From: Chromatiales bacterium | GTDB taxonomy: Bacteria > Pseudomonadota > Gammaproteobacteria > Chromatiales > Chromatiaceae | NCBI GenBank assembly: GCA_022360905.1 | Contig: JAKSBX010000283.1 | Location: 1 to 43,347 of the forward strand | Length of the DNA: 43,347 nucleotides | Direction of reading: 5' to 3' | Shown: positions 42,858 through 43,347 of the stretch, in pieces | Layout of the letters: each line of letters opens with the position of its first letter | How positions within the stretch are numbered: the stretch's first letter is position 1 | Position numbers and translations under genes: made by a program | The notes under the pieces: model-generated | Databases searched by the model: none | What the model was told of the DNA's origin: nothing | The model's input: only the letters and a program-made list of their open reading frames with translations

Positions 42858-43347
42858 ATGATCAAGCTTTTTGGAATCTATATCTCTAAGGCCGTAGTAC
42901 TGCTGGCTGTTGCGGAGGTATTGATATTTTTCTCCTCGATGCATGGCGCCATACTGCTCTTCCATCAAATAGCCAACGAGGCAGTCTCCAATTTGGAGAG
43001 CAACACGCCGGTGATTTTCGCATTGGTCATGTTTTCGGCAATGACCGCCCTGGGGCTTTACCAAAAGGGCTCGATGGCAACCTCATCGGGTTTCCTGCTG
43101 CGGATTATCCTGGCCTTTCTGGTCGGTGGTGTGGCGATGCTGTTGTTACTCGCTGTCGCTCCCATGTTCATCGGCCACGGCCAATCGGTGCTCAGTTATG
43201 GTTTGGCCCTGTCGCTGTTGGGTATTCTGGTGGCACGGACGATTTTCGTGCGAGTGACTTCCGATAAAATCTTGAAACGTCGGGTGCTGGTCCTGGGTGT
43301 GGGAATCAATGCGGATCGCATCGAGGAGTCGGTAAAAAATAAAGATA
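42858..43347 (+). CDS. Start of a membrane sugar transferase of PEP-CTERM/exosortase type, cut by window end
   Basis: The frame is open from ATG 42858 to the last base (163 codons), so no stop is visible. The N-terminus MIKLFGIYISKAVVLLAVAE and four hydrophobic helices up to about residue 130 (LLRIILAFLVGGVAMLLLL is one), followed by KRRVLVLGVGINADRI, match the membrane part and following nucleotide-binding-like region of polyprenyl glycosylphosphotransferases, in particular the XrtA/PEP-CTERM-associated EpsB-like kind. These start exopolysaccharide synthesis by loading a sugar phosphate on the undecaprenyl lipid. The catalytic C-terminal domain is outside the window, so the assignment rests on the N-terminus and is moderate. 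Confidence 0.6.
   Translation, partial: MIKLFGIYISKAVVLLAVAEVLIFFSSMHGAILLFHQIANEAVSNLESNTPVIFALVMFSAMTALGLYQKGSMATSSGFLLRIILAFLVGGVAMLLLLAVAPMFIGHGQSVLSYGLALSLLGILVARTIFVRVTSDKILKRRVLVLGVGINADRIEESVKNKD

Noticed and set aside
42825..43064. 79-codon minus-strand frame at the right end
   Set aside because: Opposite the open sugar transferase frame, which has a hydrophobic pattern fitting its family.

Overview
The window looks like chromosome from a sulfur-oxidising gammaproteobacterium of the Chromatiales / Sedimenticola / lucinid-symbiont kind. This is inferred from gene content only: a flavocytochrome c sulfide dehydrogenase operon, an Rnf complex with pyruvate:ferredoxin oxidoreductase and PEP synthase, the carboxynorspermidine pathway, LptFG, PepA-HolC, and the start of a sugar transferase of the PEP-CTERM/exosortase type. 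No rRNA, tRNA, CRISPR array or intact transposase is visible.

Layout. 1-2097: the end of an FAD/Fe-S D-lactate dehydrogenase and a membrane diguanylate cyclase. 2176-6075 (minus): a three-gene operon of a nine-heme cytochrome c fused to a cytochrome b, then fccA and fccB. 6577-10791: a DUF429 protein, a methyltransferase with an FKBP/SlyD-like N-terminus, and divergently a tightly overlapping set of four genes ending in VOC and lipocalin genes. 11140-15529: a small unknown gene, a decayed nspC fragment, an HD-GYP protein, then intact nspC and carboxynorspermidine synthase. 15651-18382: repeat elements around lptF-lptG. 18589-21374: pepA, holC, an acidic protein and a VOC protein. 21578-26083: a lipoprotein, a DUF3943 protein, and a TPR lipoprotein coupled to a class III nucleotide cyclase. 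26247-40318 (minus): ppsR, ppsA, a small Cys-rich membrane protein, rnfA, E, G, D, C, a giant nifJ, and rnfB. 40700-43347: a lytic transglycosylase-like lipoprotein, adk, an unknown gene and a truncated sugar transferase.

The centre of interest is the 14-kb minus-strand block. In transcription order it reads rnfB, nifJ, rnfC, rnfD, rnfG, rnfE, rnfA, cys-rich peptide, ppsA, ppsR. Known family functions suggest one module: Rnf exchanges electrons between NADH and ferredoxin at the cost or gain of an ion gradient, NifJ interconverts pyruvate with acetyl-CoA + CO2 using ferredoxin, and PpsA turns pyruvate into PEP under PpsR control. In a sulfur-oxidising autotroph this could run towards pyruvate synthesis and gluconeogenesis. 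The direction is an inference. NifJ (1645 aa) has two internal insertions and a C-terminal ferredoxin on a flexible linker, and RnfB has extra Fe-S motifs.

A second theme is a dispersed repeat with tips like CTAGGGCCTGTTAAC, at 6491, 11412, 13150, 18224-18382 (a complete MITE-like copy) and 42734 (two tips back to back). Two of the tips supply the stop codons of the genes they touch.
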